Source of the DNA: Schlegelella_A sp036272325
Lineage (GTDB): Bacteria; Pseudomonadota; Gammaproteobacteria; Burkholderiales; Burkholderiaceae_C
Length of the DNA stretch: 26,046 nt
Direction of reading: 5' to 3'
Assembly (NCBI GenBank): GCA_036272325.1
Contig: DATAYY010000141.1
Location: 1-26,046, forward strand
Shown here: positions 14,709 through 23,054 of the stretch, in pieces
Position numbering within the stretch: the first letter of the stretch is position 1
How the letters are laid out: each line of letters begins with the position of its first letter
Notes under the pieces: model-generated
The model's database searches: none
What the model was told of the DNA's origin: nothing
Seen by the model: the letters and a program-made list of their open reading frames with translations, nothing else
Program-made: the position numbers and the translations under genes

Positions 14709-16007
14709 TCAGTGCTCGATCGCGTCGATTGCCTCGATGACATGGCGCACCGCTTCCTTCTCGGCCTCGGTGAGGTGCGGGTTCCAGCAGTCCATTAACA
14801 GGATCAAGCGCGGCTGGTCCGAACGGTTCCAGGCCTCGTGTTCATAGGTGTCGTCGAAGAGGATCGGTTCGCCCTCGCGCCAGCGGTGTTCGACCCCGCC
14901 CACGCTGAGCGCGCAGTCGGGCGGAACGACGAGTGGCAGGTGGAACACGAGCCGTGTGTTCGTCACGCCGTAGTGAGGCAGGATCGATGACTGCGGGCGG
15001 ATCAGCGAGAAGCAGATTTCCGGCGCCTGGCGTGCCACCCGGCACAGCTCGATCGACTCGAGCAGCGCGCTGGTGCGCGGGCAGCGCTCGTGGTTGGCGT
15101 CGTAGCGGACCCCATGGTTGTAGAAGAAGAACGCGTCCCAGGCTGGGTTCGCTGCCGCGCCACCGATGGACTTCGGTGCCCTCTGGTCCGGCTTGAGGCC
15201 GAGGAAGCTGACGAAGTCGCGATCCTCCCGCAGCAGTTCTGCGGCTTCGTCGCGGATGTCCTGCCACGCGTCACGCAGTGTCGCCGCCCATGGTTGCAGC
15301 ATCGGGTCGTGGTAGGGGCCCGGCGCCAGATCGGGGAACCAGAAGAACTTCGGACGCTGACGCGCGTCGGGCGGGCGCGCGTCCCATTCACGGAGATAGC
15401 CGGTCAGCGCGCGTTCCACGCGGCGGAGCGAGTCGGCACCGTGTCGTTCGCGAACTTCAGCGAATGCCGCGAACAGCCGCTCGCGCTTGTCGCGCCGGTA
15501 GGCTTCGATGCCGCGGCGCACAGCGTGCTGCCACTGCGGCTCGGTCGTCTCCGGGCTGATCCAGCGACCCTGGGCGTTCGCTTCGACGAAGAGGCGGTTG
15601 CGAGCCCGCAATGCCGCGTGCGTATCGCCCAGCACGTCGCAAACCTCGCCGAGCATCAACCATGCTTCCAAGAGGCGTTGCTGGCGAAGTAGCACGGCTT
15701 CGAGCGCCGCACGCGCTGCCGCCGGGTCGCCACGGGCAAACTGCAGCCCTGCGACCGCTAAGCCCAGTTTGCCGTCGGCGTCATCGGCCTGCGGGGTGCG
15801 CAGCCATTGCAGGGCACCGTCGAGGTCCCCGCGCTCGACCATGTAGTCGGCGACCGCCAACCGTGCCGGCGTGCAGTCGCGGTGCTCGGCGAGCAGGCCG
15901 CGCAGCAGCATCTCTGCATGCAGCCCCTCGCCGCGCGTTGCATGTTCTCTGGCGCGCGCCCATCGTGGATCGCTCGCCCAAGCTGCCTGCCGGTTGGTCG
16001 AGTCCAT
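14709..16007 (-). CDS. Aspartyl/asparaginyl beta-hydroxylase domain protein with TPR N-terminus
   Basis: A 432-residue protein in two parts. Residues about 15-145 are Ala/Leu-rich helical repeats of TPR type (for example ARGEG...MLLRGLLAEHRDCTPARLAVADY spacing, then LEAWLMLGEVCDVLGD). Residues about 235-432 form an iron(II)/2-oxoglutarate oxygenase of the AspH family: candidate metal ligands His345 (LPHYGVTNTR) and His390 (FDDTYEHEAWN), and Arg400 for 2-oxoglutarate. The ATG at 16007 is preferred, with GGACGGA just before it. The frame is open to a GTG at 16109, but that part looks unlike the family and overlaps another plausible small frame. Bacterial homologues are usually of unknown substrate; peptide or lipid hydroxylation are both possible. 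Confidence 0.9.
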   Translation of the reverse strand: MDSTNRQAAWASDPRWARAREHATRGEGLHAEMLLRGLLAEHRDCTPARLAVADYMVERGDLDGALQWLRTPQADDADGKLGLAVAGLQFARGDPAAARAALEAVLLRQQRLLEAWLMLGEVCDVLGDTHAALRARNRLFVEANAQGRWISPETTEPQWQHAVRRGIEAYRRDKRERLFAAFAEVRERHGADSLRRVERALTGYLREWDARPPDARQRPKFFWFPDLAPGPYHDPMLQPWAATLRDAWQDIRDEAAELLREDRDFVSFLGLKPDQRAPKSIGGAAANPAWDAFFFYNHGVRYDANHERCPRTSALLESIELCRVARQAPEICFSLIRPQSSILPHYGVTNTRLVFHLPLVVPPDCALSVGGVEHRWREGEPILFDDTYEHEAWNRSDQPRLILLMDCWNPHLTEAEKEAVRHVIEAIDAIEH

Positions 16008-16020
16008 TCCGTCCGATTGC

Positions 16021-16182
16021 TCAGCTGCGTGAGTGCTCGCTCGTCGAAGCTCGTGTTGCATCATGACGAATACGCTGCATGGGCTTATCGACCGCGTCCT
16101 TGACGTCACGCTCGCTCATCTTCTCATAGCTCGCGAGCGTCTTGGCATTCGCCGGACTGACCGATTGCAGTCCCGTCCGCAC
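16021..16182 (-). CDS. Possible small protein upstream of the hydroxylase gene
   Basis: A 53-codon frame from GTG at 16182 to TGA at 16021, ending 13 bases before the hydroxylase start. It reads as a charged helical peptide (NAKTLASYEKMSERDVKDAV) with consistent codon choice, unlike the alternative frame here. No family is recognised and no clear ribosome-binding site is seen. It may be a leader peptide, a remnant of a longer gene, or chance. Confidence 0.25.
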   Translation of the reverse strand: MRTGLQSVSPANAKTLASYEKMSERDVKDAVDKPMQRIRHDATRASTSEHSRS

Positions 16183-16951
16183 TCAGTCCGGAGTCGTCAA
16201 CACGGTGCCGCTGAAGGCTATCAGATCGCTCGCGGGCGGCGAGGCCAAGATCGGCGCACGTTGGCCAGCGCGATCTTCGGCGCAGCGCCCGACGTGCCGC
16301 CGCGCGGCGCGCCCACTGGGTCGGTCCACTTGGAACCGCGGATTCGCGGTGTAGAGAACATCAATTGCGGAAGACCCACACTTTGGTCCTCCATCGCGCT
16401 CTCGCGATGAGCCGAAATTGGATGCAGCCCACAGACGCCAGATCTTTTGGGCTGTGGTTTAGTCGTGACGAACCGATGCCCGAGTGCCTGTCGTCGCGAG
16501 CATCGCTTGAAAGCGCACCGCACGAAGTCGAGCGGAGGGCCGCAGAGTCGACCGCGTTTTATGAGGAAGTGACCGACACACCCACCAAAGCATGCCGCGC
16601 ATCTCTGTTCCACGAGCAGATTGCATTGTCCCCAAGAAGGCTCGTGAAGTCTTACTCAGCCTGCCCAAAATTGAGGCAAAATATCTTCCAAAGATCGCCC
16701 TGAAGTGGGCTCCGGTACTTCACGATCGGTCAGGAGCAAGTTCGGCGACCGGATTTAGGTCCAGCTCATCTTTGTGATGAGGCCTTGGCCACCAGACGAA
16801 TCAAGGGCTTGGCGCCGCAGGTGCTAGGCCCTTTGCGTTTGGACGGAACCACGACGCCCCCGGGCGAGGCGACGTCCGGGTCCGGTGTGGACATTTGCGG
16901 GGCCTCGGATCAAGCTGCTTGCTGCGAATCAGCATCCCTTCCAGAGGGCTC
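16183..16951. other. Long interval with an AT-richer section and no clear gene
   Basis: About 770 bases before the DUF2235 gene. From about 16360 to 16800 the base composition drops to near 50% G+C (48-55% over the 60-base lines from 16621), well below the surrounding genes. Short frames are present, including one at 16592-16777 with a Lys-rich text (KAREVLLSLPKIEAKYLPKI), but none is convincing. A 7-bp inverted repeat (CAGCCCA 16425-16431, TGGGCTG 16448-16454) is the only hairpin noticed. It probably holds the promoter of the DUF2235 gene and remnants of a past insertion. Confidence 0.45.
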
Positions 16952-18811
16952 ATGCCGAAGAACATCCTGCTGTTCATGGATGGCACGAGGAACAAGCCGT
17001 CCGACGAACGCTTCCGCAAGGACACCAATGTCTGGAAGCTCTACGACGCTGCTTCGGCATCGCGGAACGGCCGCGAGATCTACGCGAAGTACGTCCGCGG
17101 AGTCGGCACCCATCGGGAGGAGGACGTCACCTCGCCGGCGGATGACCTGCGGCTCTTTCGGATTCGCGAGTGGTATCCGCCGGCGCGGGCCGCGAAGCGC
17201 GTTGCCCGACGGGTCGCGCAGATTCCCAAGCGCATCGCGTTGAAGTACGGGGCGAGCCCGGTTGGCTGGGGTGTCTCCGATCGCATTCGCGACGCCTATG
17301 GATTCATCTGTCGTCACTATGATCCGGGCGACCAGGTCTTCGTGTTCGGCTTCAGTCGGGGTGCTTTCGAGGCGCGCTCGCTTTCAGGGTTCGTGGATTC
17401 CGTGGGCCTTCTTCTGAAGAGCCAGGCAACAGGCCCCGATACGCGCAGGCTGGTCGACATGGCCTACGAGATTTATCGCCGCGGTGACGAGAAATCGCTT
17501 CGGTTCCTGCGCAGGTTTCTGCGCCGGGTTGCCAGGCTTGGAGCCCCGGGCCCGGCCACCGACTTCAGAAAGGCCACCGAGGTTCGCCTGCATTTCGTCG
17601 GTGTATGGGACACGGTGGAGGCCCTGGGGATCGGTGAGGCGAAGGTCGGTCCACTGGTCCTCAAGAACAAGTCTCTTCCTGTCGTCGGCAAGCACACGAC
17701 CTACCATCTCGCCAAAGCCTTGCCGGCCAATGTTCAGCATGGGCGGCATGCGCTCGCAATCCACGAGTTGCGGGCCAAGTTCGAGCCGCTCCTGTGGGAT
17801 GCTTCCAGCTCAGGTCAAGACCTGAGCCAGCTATGGTTTGCCGGCGCGCACGCCGATGTCGGTGGCGGATATCCTGAGACAGGACTATCGGACATCGCGC
17901 TCGACTGGATGGCTGATGAAGCGAGCCGGTGCAGCGCGAAGGGTGCGGCGGCGTCCCTTGCGTTCAACGGGATGCCGCGAGCCGCTGTTGCCGACGCAGC
18001 GCGCCTTCCCCACCACGCCATTCAGGGCGACTTCTTCTGGGCGACTCCGACGCCGCGCGAGTCGATGCTGAACTTTCACGCGCTGGCTCCCCAGGTGAGC
18101 GCAACATTGGCCGTCCACCCGAGTGCGATCGACAGGCTCTTCGACTCCACCGCGACGAGCTACGAGGTCTACCCGTTCGAGAAGGACTTCAAGTGGACCA
18201 GGGCGCTCCCCGGGAGCAAGCGGTATCCGCAGGATGTGGCAGGGGCGCTCTCGGCACTGGATGATCATGCGGTCAGGATGCATGCGTCGTCTTTGGCCAC
18301 ACGTGCCCTGACGCACGCGGCGTCGACGGCGGCGGACCAAGCGGTCGCCTGGCGGTTGGTGCAGGACGTCACCGACTTGCGGCTGTTCGACGCGTACGTT
18401 GCGCGCAAGCGCGCCGGCTTCGCGCGAGGCGACGTCGACGTATCAAGGCTCGCCGATGCGCTCGCGCTGCTTCTGGCATTCGGTCGCTCCTCGTCTGTGG
18501 GAGGCTTCGTTCAGGTGATGACGCAACGCTCGCAAAGGCTGGTGCGCGTGGCGCGGCTTTCCACCGACTTCGGCTTGAAGATCAGAAACCGCTGGCTGCC
18601 GAGGTTCGCCGACCTGTGCAAGGCAGCGCGCGTGGCCGAAAGGATCTGCCCTGCGACGCACTTGGCGAAGGCCACGCAGATTCGAGGCGGCCTGTGCAAG
18701 GCCCGGGACGACCTCCAGCAGGAGTTGCCCTACCTTGCGCCTCGAAAGATACCGCCGTTTCCCAAGAAGCCGAAGCCGGGGCCGCCCACCGGACCGAGTT
18801 CGACGACCTAG
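16952..18811 (+). CDS. DUF2235 alpha/beta-hydrolase domain protein
   Basis: A 619-residue protein whose first 330 or so residues form the DUF2235 hydrolase domain. Visible are the opening NILLFMDGTRNKP (4-16), the nucleophile elbow GFSRGAFEARSL with Ser135, a VGVWDTV strand with Asp220, and GAHADVGGGYPETGLSD (about 298-314) with His300 near the active site. This is the pattern of Tle-type phospholipases and relatives. The second half is helical and of unknown role, ending in a Pro/Lys-rich tail (KIPPFPKKPKPGPP). There is no signal peptide. The ATG at 16952 begins the family motif directly and follows GAGGG. No VgrG, PAAR or immunity-like gene is adjacent, so a secretion-system effector role is not supported here; it may be a housekeeping lipase or esterase. 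Confidence 0.88.
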   Translation: MPKNILLFMDGTRNKPSDERFRKDTNVWKLYDAASASRNGREIYAKYVRGVGTHREEDVTSPADDLRLFRIREWYPPARAAKRVARRVAQIPKRIALKYGASPVGWGVSDRIRDAYGFICRHYDPGDQVFVFGFSRGAFEARSLSGFVDSVGLLLKSQATGPDTRRLVDMAYEIYRRGDEKSLRFLRRFLRRVARLGAPGPATDFRKATEVRLHFVGVWDTVEALGIGEAKVGPLVLKNKSLPVVGKHTTYHLAKALPANVQHGRHALAIHELRAKFEPLLWDASSSGQDLSQLWFAGAHADVGGGYPETGLSDIALDWMADEASRCSAKGAAASLAFNGMPRAAVADAARLPHHAIQGDFFWATPTPRESMLNFHALAPQVSATLAVHPSAIDRLFDSTATSYEVYPFEKDFKWTRALPGSKRYPQDVAGALSALDDHAVRMHASSLATRALTHAASTAADQAVAWRLVQDVTDLRLFDAYVARKRAGFARGDVDVSRLADALALLLAFGRSSSVGGFVQVMTQRSQRLVRVARLSTDFGLKIRNRWLPRFADLCKAARVAERICPATHLAKATQIRGGLCKARDDLQQELPYLAPRKIPPFPKKPKPGPPTGPSSTT

Positions 18812-18845
18812 GGTCGGGATGGCGCGAGGACGTTTCCGGCGCGCA

Positions 18846-19412
18846 ATGCAGGAAGACAGCACTCGCGTCTTCATCGCCCTCTGGCCCGACTCGGCTGCGC
18901 GGGCGCGACTGGGCCGGGAGCGCGATGCGTGGAGCTGGCCGTCCGGGGCCAAGCCCGTGGCCGACGCCAGCCTACATCTGACCTTGCATTTCATCGGCCC
19001 GCTCGGCAGCGATCGCATCGCCGCGCTCGAACGCGCGCTCGCCGCGCTGCCGCCGGCACCGACGAGTTTGCGCGCGAGCGGTCGCGAGGTCTGGCGAGGC
19101 GGGATCGCCGTGCTGGAGATCGTTGTCGAGCCGGCGCTGTCGGCGCTGCACGGCGCCGTCGCCGAGGTGCTGCAACGGCTCGATGTCGCCCTCGACCCAC
19201 GACCGTTCTCGCCGCACGTCACCCTGGCCCGACGGGCGCGCGACGCGGTGCCGCCCGCGGTTGCGGTCGATCTCGAATGGCGCGCGAGCGGGATCGCGTT
19301 GGTCGAGTCGGTGCGTGGCGTGAGTGGGAGCTATCGCGTCCTGCGCTCGTTCGGCGATCGCCCCGAAGCATGTGCATCCGATGGCGTGACGCCGGCAGAC
19401 GGACCCGGCTGA
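18846..19412 (+). CDS. thpR: RNA 2',3'-cyclic phosphodiesterase (2'-5' RNA ligase family)
   Basis: A 188-residue protein of the two-histidine phosphoesterase (LigT/ThpR) family, which opens 2',3'-cyclic phosphates on RNA. It has the family opening RVFIALWPD (7-15) and both HxT motifs: HLTL (His44, Thr46) and HVTL (His124, Thr126), spaced as expected. The ATG at 18846 gives the normal family length of about 180 residues. An in-frame ATG at 18819 would add nine basic residues and stays possible. It lies 34 bases after the DUF2235 stop on the same strand, so it may be co-transcribed, although the two functions are not obviously linked. The tail after about residue 170 is not conserved-looking. 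Confidence 0.9.
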   Translation: MQEDSTRVFIALWPDSAARARLGRERDAWSWPSGAKPVADASLHLTLHFIGPLGSDRIAALERALAALPPAPTSLRASGREVWRGGIAVLEIVVEPALSALHGAVAEVLQRLDVALDPRPFSPHVTLARRARDAVPPAVAVDLEWRASGIALVESVRGVSGSYRVLRSFGDRPEACASDGVTPADGPG

Positions 19413-19431
19413 ACGGCGCCGGCAGTGGCGC

Positions 19432-20283
19432 CTATCCCTCGCGAAAGACGAGCAGGGCGCCGCATGCATCCTCCGGTGCGACGGCGATGCCGCCGGTGAC
19501 CTTCGCGTGGCGAGTGCCGCTGCGTACGAGCGCCGCCTCGGCGGCTGCGATCGAGCTCGTTCTCAGTGTCAAGCCGACGAGTGCCGCAGCGCGCAGCTGC
19601 GAGAGGCCGATCGGGGCGAAGCGCTCGGCAAGGGAGCAGGCGGTCGCGAACCGGATCGTGCTGTTCCCAGTGTCGACCAGGCACGACCCGTCGCGCTCGG
19701 ATACCGGAGTGGTCGAAAACAAGGTGCCGAGCGCAGCCGCAGCCGCAGCCGGAGCGTCGCTCGTGGCGAGCACCTCGTCGAGCGCGACGGCGCCGTTCGG
19801 GTGGCGCAGGAGCTCGGGTCGCCACGTCACGTGTCGGGTACGGTGCTCGCAGCAGAAGAGATGAAATCCCGGAGCGACACCCTTCGGGAAATGCGCGGTG
19901 CGAAACGCTGCCTGCGTCCGGGTCCGGTCGGGCAGGACGACCTGACGCGCGAAGTCCTCCGGTGGGTCCAGCGCAACGCCGGCGCCGGCCATCTCGGCGA
20001 CGACGGCATCTGCGCTCGGCGTCTGCAGCGCGAGGGCGGACAAGCCATCGCCACGAGCGAGCGCGCTTTGCCAGTGCGCATTGCCGGGAGTCGGCGTCAT
20101 GACGCCAAGCAGCTCGAGGTATTCCCGCTCGAGCATCACCGTGTGGTTGGCGGTGCCGTGCTCGGGCGGATGCAGCCCGCGCGGGGCGACCGTGAAGCCG
20201 AGCCGCTCGTAGCCGTCGCGAGCGGCGTCGAGGTTGCGCACGAGCACGATCGCGTGGTCGATGCCGGTGATCGATCGGCGCAT
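19432..20283 (-). CDS. VOC/glyoxalase-like domain protein
   Basis: A 283-residue protein with two vicinal-oxygen-chelate-like halves, of the Glyoxalase_3-like type. The first half opens ITGIDHAIVLVRNLDAARDG, followed by YERLGFTV, HGTANH and EYLELLGV, which supply the His and Glu typical of metal sites. The central segment with HLFCCEHRTRHVTW and the second half are less clear. The ATG at 20283 is preferred over a GTG at 20304 because the family begins there. A run of GCAGCC units encodes an Ala stretch near residue 180. Its stop lies 19 bases from the convergent thpR stop. The reaction is unknown; members include dioxygenases, lyases and resistance proteins. Confidence 0.85.
   Translation of the reverse strand: MRRSITGIDHAIVLVRNLDAARDGYERLGFTVAPRGLHPPEHGTANHTVMLEREYLELLGVMTPTPGNAHWQSALARGDGLSALALQTPSADAVVAEMAGAGVALDPPEDFARQVVLPDRTRTQAAFRTAHFPKGVAPGFHLFCCEHRTRHVTWRPELLRHPNGAVALDEVLATSDAPAAAAAALGTLFSTTPVSERDGSCLVDTGNSTIRFATACSLAERFAPIGLSQLRAAALVGLTLRTSSIAAAEAALVRSGTRHAKVTGGIAVAPEDACGALLVFREG
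19733..19750. repeat. Short GCAGCC microsatellite
   Basis: Three exact tandem copies of GCAGCC inside the glyoxalase-like gene, encoding part of an Ala run. Being a multiple of three, copy changes would alter the length of the Ala run but not the frame. Confidence 0.7.
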
Positions 20284-20378
20284 CGGGCGATTAGACCAGA
20301 GCACCGATCGGCGAGCGATGCTCTGCGCCCCGCCGATTCGAAGCGGCGCGGCGCATGGGCGCGATCGGGCCGACCCGA

Positions 20379-21341
20379 TCAGTCTGCGGAGCTGAACAGC
20401 TTGTCGCCGAGCTTGGTCAGGAGCCCGGGTGATGACTCGCCGGCAGGGCTTTCGGTGCGCGCCCGGGCCGCATCATCGGCGGCGGGCTGGAGCGAAATCT
20501 TGCGGGCCTCGAGCTCGGCGCGGAGCGCGACCAGGTCCATGCGGGCGCGGCGACACTGCGGGAACAATTCGGTGTGCTCCTCGACGACGTGGTGCTGGAT
20601 GTACTCGCCCAGGACCGTCATCCTGGCGTCATAGAGGTCGTCGTCGGGGTTCGCGGCCTCGAGCTGAGCGATGAGCTCCTTGGCCGAACCGTGCTCGACC
20701 TTCGCTTCGTCGAGCTGGTCGGCATCGATGCCGGCGCTGCGGGCGGTCGGGTAGAAGATCTCCTCCTCGATCCGCGTGTGCACCTTCAGCATCGCGAAGA
20801 TCGTCTCCGCGAGAGCGCGCCGATCGGCGGCTGGCGCATCTTTCCTGGCGAGCTTGTCGTACTTCTTGAACAGCGCCCCGACCTCGAGATGATCGTCGGT
20901 GAGAAGGTCGACCGCGTCGGCTTCGCGCATCGTCTTCGGCGCGGTGTTCTCGACCGTCTTGGCTGCCTTCGGCGGGTGCGGGGTGCCGCGCTTGGTTGGC
21001 GTTCGGCTGCGGGACGGCTGGACGTTGGTCCGCTGCATCGAGGGCGATGCCGATCTTGCGCCGCGCGTCGCCCGCGAAGGCGCCTTCTTTGCTGGCGAGA
21101 CGCTTTTCTTCGCCGCCGATCCCGACGGCCGCTTGGCCGAGGCGCTGCGGCTCGCGGCTGTTCCTTTCGCCTTGCCCGTTCCCTGCGCGGACCGACCGCT
21201 TCGCGCCGTCTCGGCCTTGGCGAGCATCGCCTTGCGGGCAGGTGAAGCGCGATCGGACTTCGCGTAGGCGACTTCGTAGGGTTCGCTCTTGTTGAGACGC
21301 TTGCGGTCGGCCGAGCGGCCTCGGGTCTTGGGGTCAGCCAT
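20379..21341 (-). CDS. Hemerythrin HHE domain protein with long basic N-terminal tail
   Basis: A 320-residue protein. Residues 1-135 are low-complexity and strongly basic (Lys, Arg, Ala, Ser, Pro; for example SAAKKSVSPAKKAPSRATRG), like histone-H1- or AlgP-type tails. Residues about 140-275 are a hemerythrin-like four-helix bundle with candidate di-iron ligands His151, His188, Glu192, His217, His251 and Glu255 (motifs TDDHLEVGALF, HTRIEEEIFYP, VEHGSAKEL, HHVVEEHTELFP). The C-terminal 45 residues are polar. The start at 21341 is fixed by AGGAG 7 bases upstream. Hemerythrins of this kind sense or bind oxygen, NO or iron. The basic tail suggests binding to DNA or another polyanion, which is inference. 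It is divergent from the GST gene. Confidence 0.9.
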   Translation of the reverse strand: MADPKTRGRSADRKRLNKSEPYEVAYAKSDRASPARKAMLAKAETARSGRSAQGTGKAKGTAASRSASAKRPSGSAAKKSVSPAKKAPSRATRGARSASPSMQRTNVQPSRSRTPTKRGTPHPPKAAKTVENTAPKTMREADAVDLLTDDHLEVGALFKKYDKLARKDAPAADRRALAETIFAMLKVHTRIEEEIFYPTARSAGIDADQLDEAKVEHGSAKELIAQLEAANPDDDLYDARMTVLGEYIQHHVVEEHTELFPQCRRARMDLVALRAELEARKISLQPAADDAARARTESPAGESSPGLLTKLGDKLFSSAD

Positions 21342-21348
21342 CGAGATT

Positions 21349-21353
21349 CTCCT
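21349..21353 (-). promoter_or_regulatory. Ribosome-binding site that fixes the hemerythrin start
   Basis: AGGAG on the minus strand, 7 bases before the ATG at 21341. It rules out the longer frame beginning at 21410. Confidence 0.7.
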
Positions 21354-21532
21354 GAAGGATGCGGACGCACCGCCATCGATGCGTCGGTGCGCGGCACCGC
21401 AGCGAACCATAGGAGCCGACGCGGCCGAGCGATAGCCCGCGGCGCCGGCAACGGATGCGGGCCTGCGAGCACTTGCTGTGAGAGAAAAGACCTACCTGCG
21501 GCGTCGCCGCTGCGGGAACGACAATCGTCGCA

Positions 21533-22243
21533 ATGAACGACCTGACGCAGTTCCCGATCACCCGCAAGTGGCCGCCGCGCCATCCCGACCGGCTCCAGCT
21601 CTACTCACTGCCGACGCCGAACGGCGTCAAGGTGTCGATTTTCCTTGAGGAGACCGGCCTTGCCTACGAGCCGCACCGGGTCGCCTTCGATCGCGACGAG
21701 CAGAAGTCTCCTGAGTTCACGTCGCTGAACCCGTACCAGAAGATCCCCGCGATCCTCGACCCCGACGGACCGGGCGGCCGGCCGTTGGCGCTGTTCGAGT
21801 CGGGCGCGATCCTGCTCTATCTCGCCGACAAGGCCGGCGCGCTGATTCCCACCGACATCGCCCTGCGCTACGAAACGATCCAGTGGCTGATGTTCCAGAT
21901 CGGCGGCATCGGACCGATGTTCGGCCAGGTCGGCTTCTTCCACAAATTCGCCGGCCGTGAGTTCGACGACACGCGGCCTCGCGATCGCTACGTCGGCGAG
22001 GCGAAGCGGCTCCTCGCCGTGCTCGAGCATCGCCTCGCTGATCGCAGCTGGACGATGGGCGACATGTATACGATCGCCGACATCGCGATCTTTCCGTGGG
22101 TGCGCAATCTGGTTGGTTTCTACGGCGCGGGCGAGTTGGTCGGCATCGACCGCTTCCCGCGGGTCCAGCGTGCGCTCGCCACGTTCGTGGCCCGGCCGGC
22201 GGTGCAGCGCGGGCTTCTGATTCCGAAGGCGGAGGTTGCCTGA
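21533..22243 (+). CDS. Glutathione S-transferase family protein, YfcG/nu-class-like
   Basis: A 236-residue GST. The N-terminal thioredoxin-fold domain begins LQLYSLPTPNGVKVSIFLEE (21-40); the TPNG segment matches the glutathione-contact loop of nu-class enzymes such as YfcG rather than a catalytic Ser/Tyr/Cys. The cis-proline lies in QKIPAIL (70-76) and the ESGAILLYL motif at 89-97 binds the gamma-glutamyl group. The helical C-terminal domain contains MFGQVGFFHKFA and the conserved N-capping motif YTIADIAIFPW. YfcG-type enzymes act as glutathione-dependent disulfide reductases, and a role in thiol redox stress is likely. The gene is divergent from the hemerythrin gene, 191 bp away. Confidence 0.92.
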   Translation: MNDLTQFPITRKWPPRHPDRLQLYSLPTPNGVKVSIFLEETGLAYEPHRVAFDRDEQKSPEFTSLNPYQKIPAILDPDGPGGRPLALFESGAILLYLADKAGALIPTDIALRYETIQWLMFQIGGIGPMFGQVGFFHKFAGREFDDTRPRDRYVGEAKRLLAVLEHRLADRSWTMGDMYTIADIAIFPWVRNLVGFYGAGELVGIDRFPRVQRALATFVARPAVQRGLLIPKAEVA

Positions 22244-22317
22244 CCCCCAATCATCACGCTGGGCGTTCGCGGCAGCGTCCTACACAATGGGCGATGGGGT
22301 CGCGCTAGGGTAACGAC

Positions 22318-22569
22318 ATGCCGAACAGGATGGGCCCGAAGATCGAACGACGCCGCGCCGAACGCCGCGCCGATGGGAACCCTGCGCCGGAGTATTTGGC
22401 GATTCTCGAAATCTGCGGCGGCGAACTTCGCGCCGGCGACCGGGCGCTCTTGGCTGCATGGCGTCGAGCGGGGCGAGCTTCGGCAGCGGGCGAGCCCCAA
22501 CGTCAGGGCGGAGACGACGCCGAGGTGGTCAGCCCCGCTGCGAACGACCGCCGGGCGAGAACGCCCTGA
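22318..22569 (+). CDS. Small hypothetical protein
   Basis: An 83-codon frame with AGGG 9 bases before its ATG. The first half is consistent with coding: a basic stretch (KIERRRAERRADG) then a helical EYLAILEICGGELRAGD. The second half is Arg/Ala/Gly-rich and weak, and another frame gives an equally plausible text there, so a frameshifted end is possible. I do not recognise a family. It is the only candidate gene in the 22244-22599 interval. Confidence 0.3.
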   Translation: MPNRMGPKIERRRAERRADGNPAPEYLAILEICGGELRAGDRALLAAWRRAGRASAAGEPQRQGGDDAEVVSPAANDRRARTP

Positions 22570-22599
22570 GGCCGGCCGGTTGCCGAACGGAAGCTGACG

Positions 22600-22893
22600 T
22601 CAGGCGGCGAGCGCGGATGCCTGGGTGGCTAGGCACTTGTTGCACTTGCCGAGGCCCGGCAGGCGCGCGTCGGGCTTGCCGTCGCCGGTTTTGAAGTTGG
22701 CCTGGCAGCGCCGGCAAACGTACATTTTGGAGCTCGACATCATCGGCTTCACGCCCGGCTCGCCGGACGGACGCGCGGCCACGTACTCGGCCTGGGTCTG
22801 GCGAAGCTTGAGCGCGGCGCTGGCCGAAACGGAGGGTGCCGTGGGCGCGGCGGCAGGCCCTTTGGACTGGGGAGCGGAGCGACGGGTGGCCAT
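22600..22893 (-). CDS. Small zinc-ribbon protein
   Basis: A 97-residue protein. Residues 1 to about 30 are Ala/Ser/Pro-rich and look disordered. The C-terminal half contains two CxxC knuckles, YVCRRCQ and GKCNKCLA, separated by about 20 residues (with GDGKPDARLPGLG between), a zinc-ribbon arrangement. The ATG at 22893 gives the compact form; the frame is open up to 22977 but the extra residues look random. No precise family is recognised. Small ribbons of this kind often bind nucleic acid or a partner protein. Confidence 0.65.
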   Translation of the reverse strand: MATRRSAPQSKGPAAAPTAPSVSASAALKLRQTQAEYVAARPSGEPGVKPMMSSSKMYVCRRCQANFKTGDGKPDARLPGLGKCNKCLATQASALAA

Positions 22894-23054
22894 GGGCAAG
22901 GTACCTGAGGTGAGTCGGTGGACGCCGCATACGCGGTGCATGCGCCATCCGCCAGGGGGCACTATTGTCCCAGACAACGCCTGGCCCCGTAGGAAGGGTT
23001 TGCCTTGCCCCCAAGGACCCTCGGGCCAGGGCAGTCCGGGAGCTGCGCGGGGCG

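Noticed and set aside
16425..16454. CAGCCCA / TGGGCTG inverted repeat as a terminator
   Set aside because: The 16-base loop is long for a 7-bp stem, no proper T-run follows it, and no gene ends just before it.
16952..18811. DUF2235 protein as a type VI secretion effector with immunity partner
   Set aside because: No VgrG, PAAR, Hcp or lipoprotein-like immunity gene is adjacent; the next gene is thpR.
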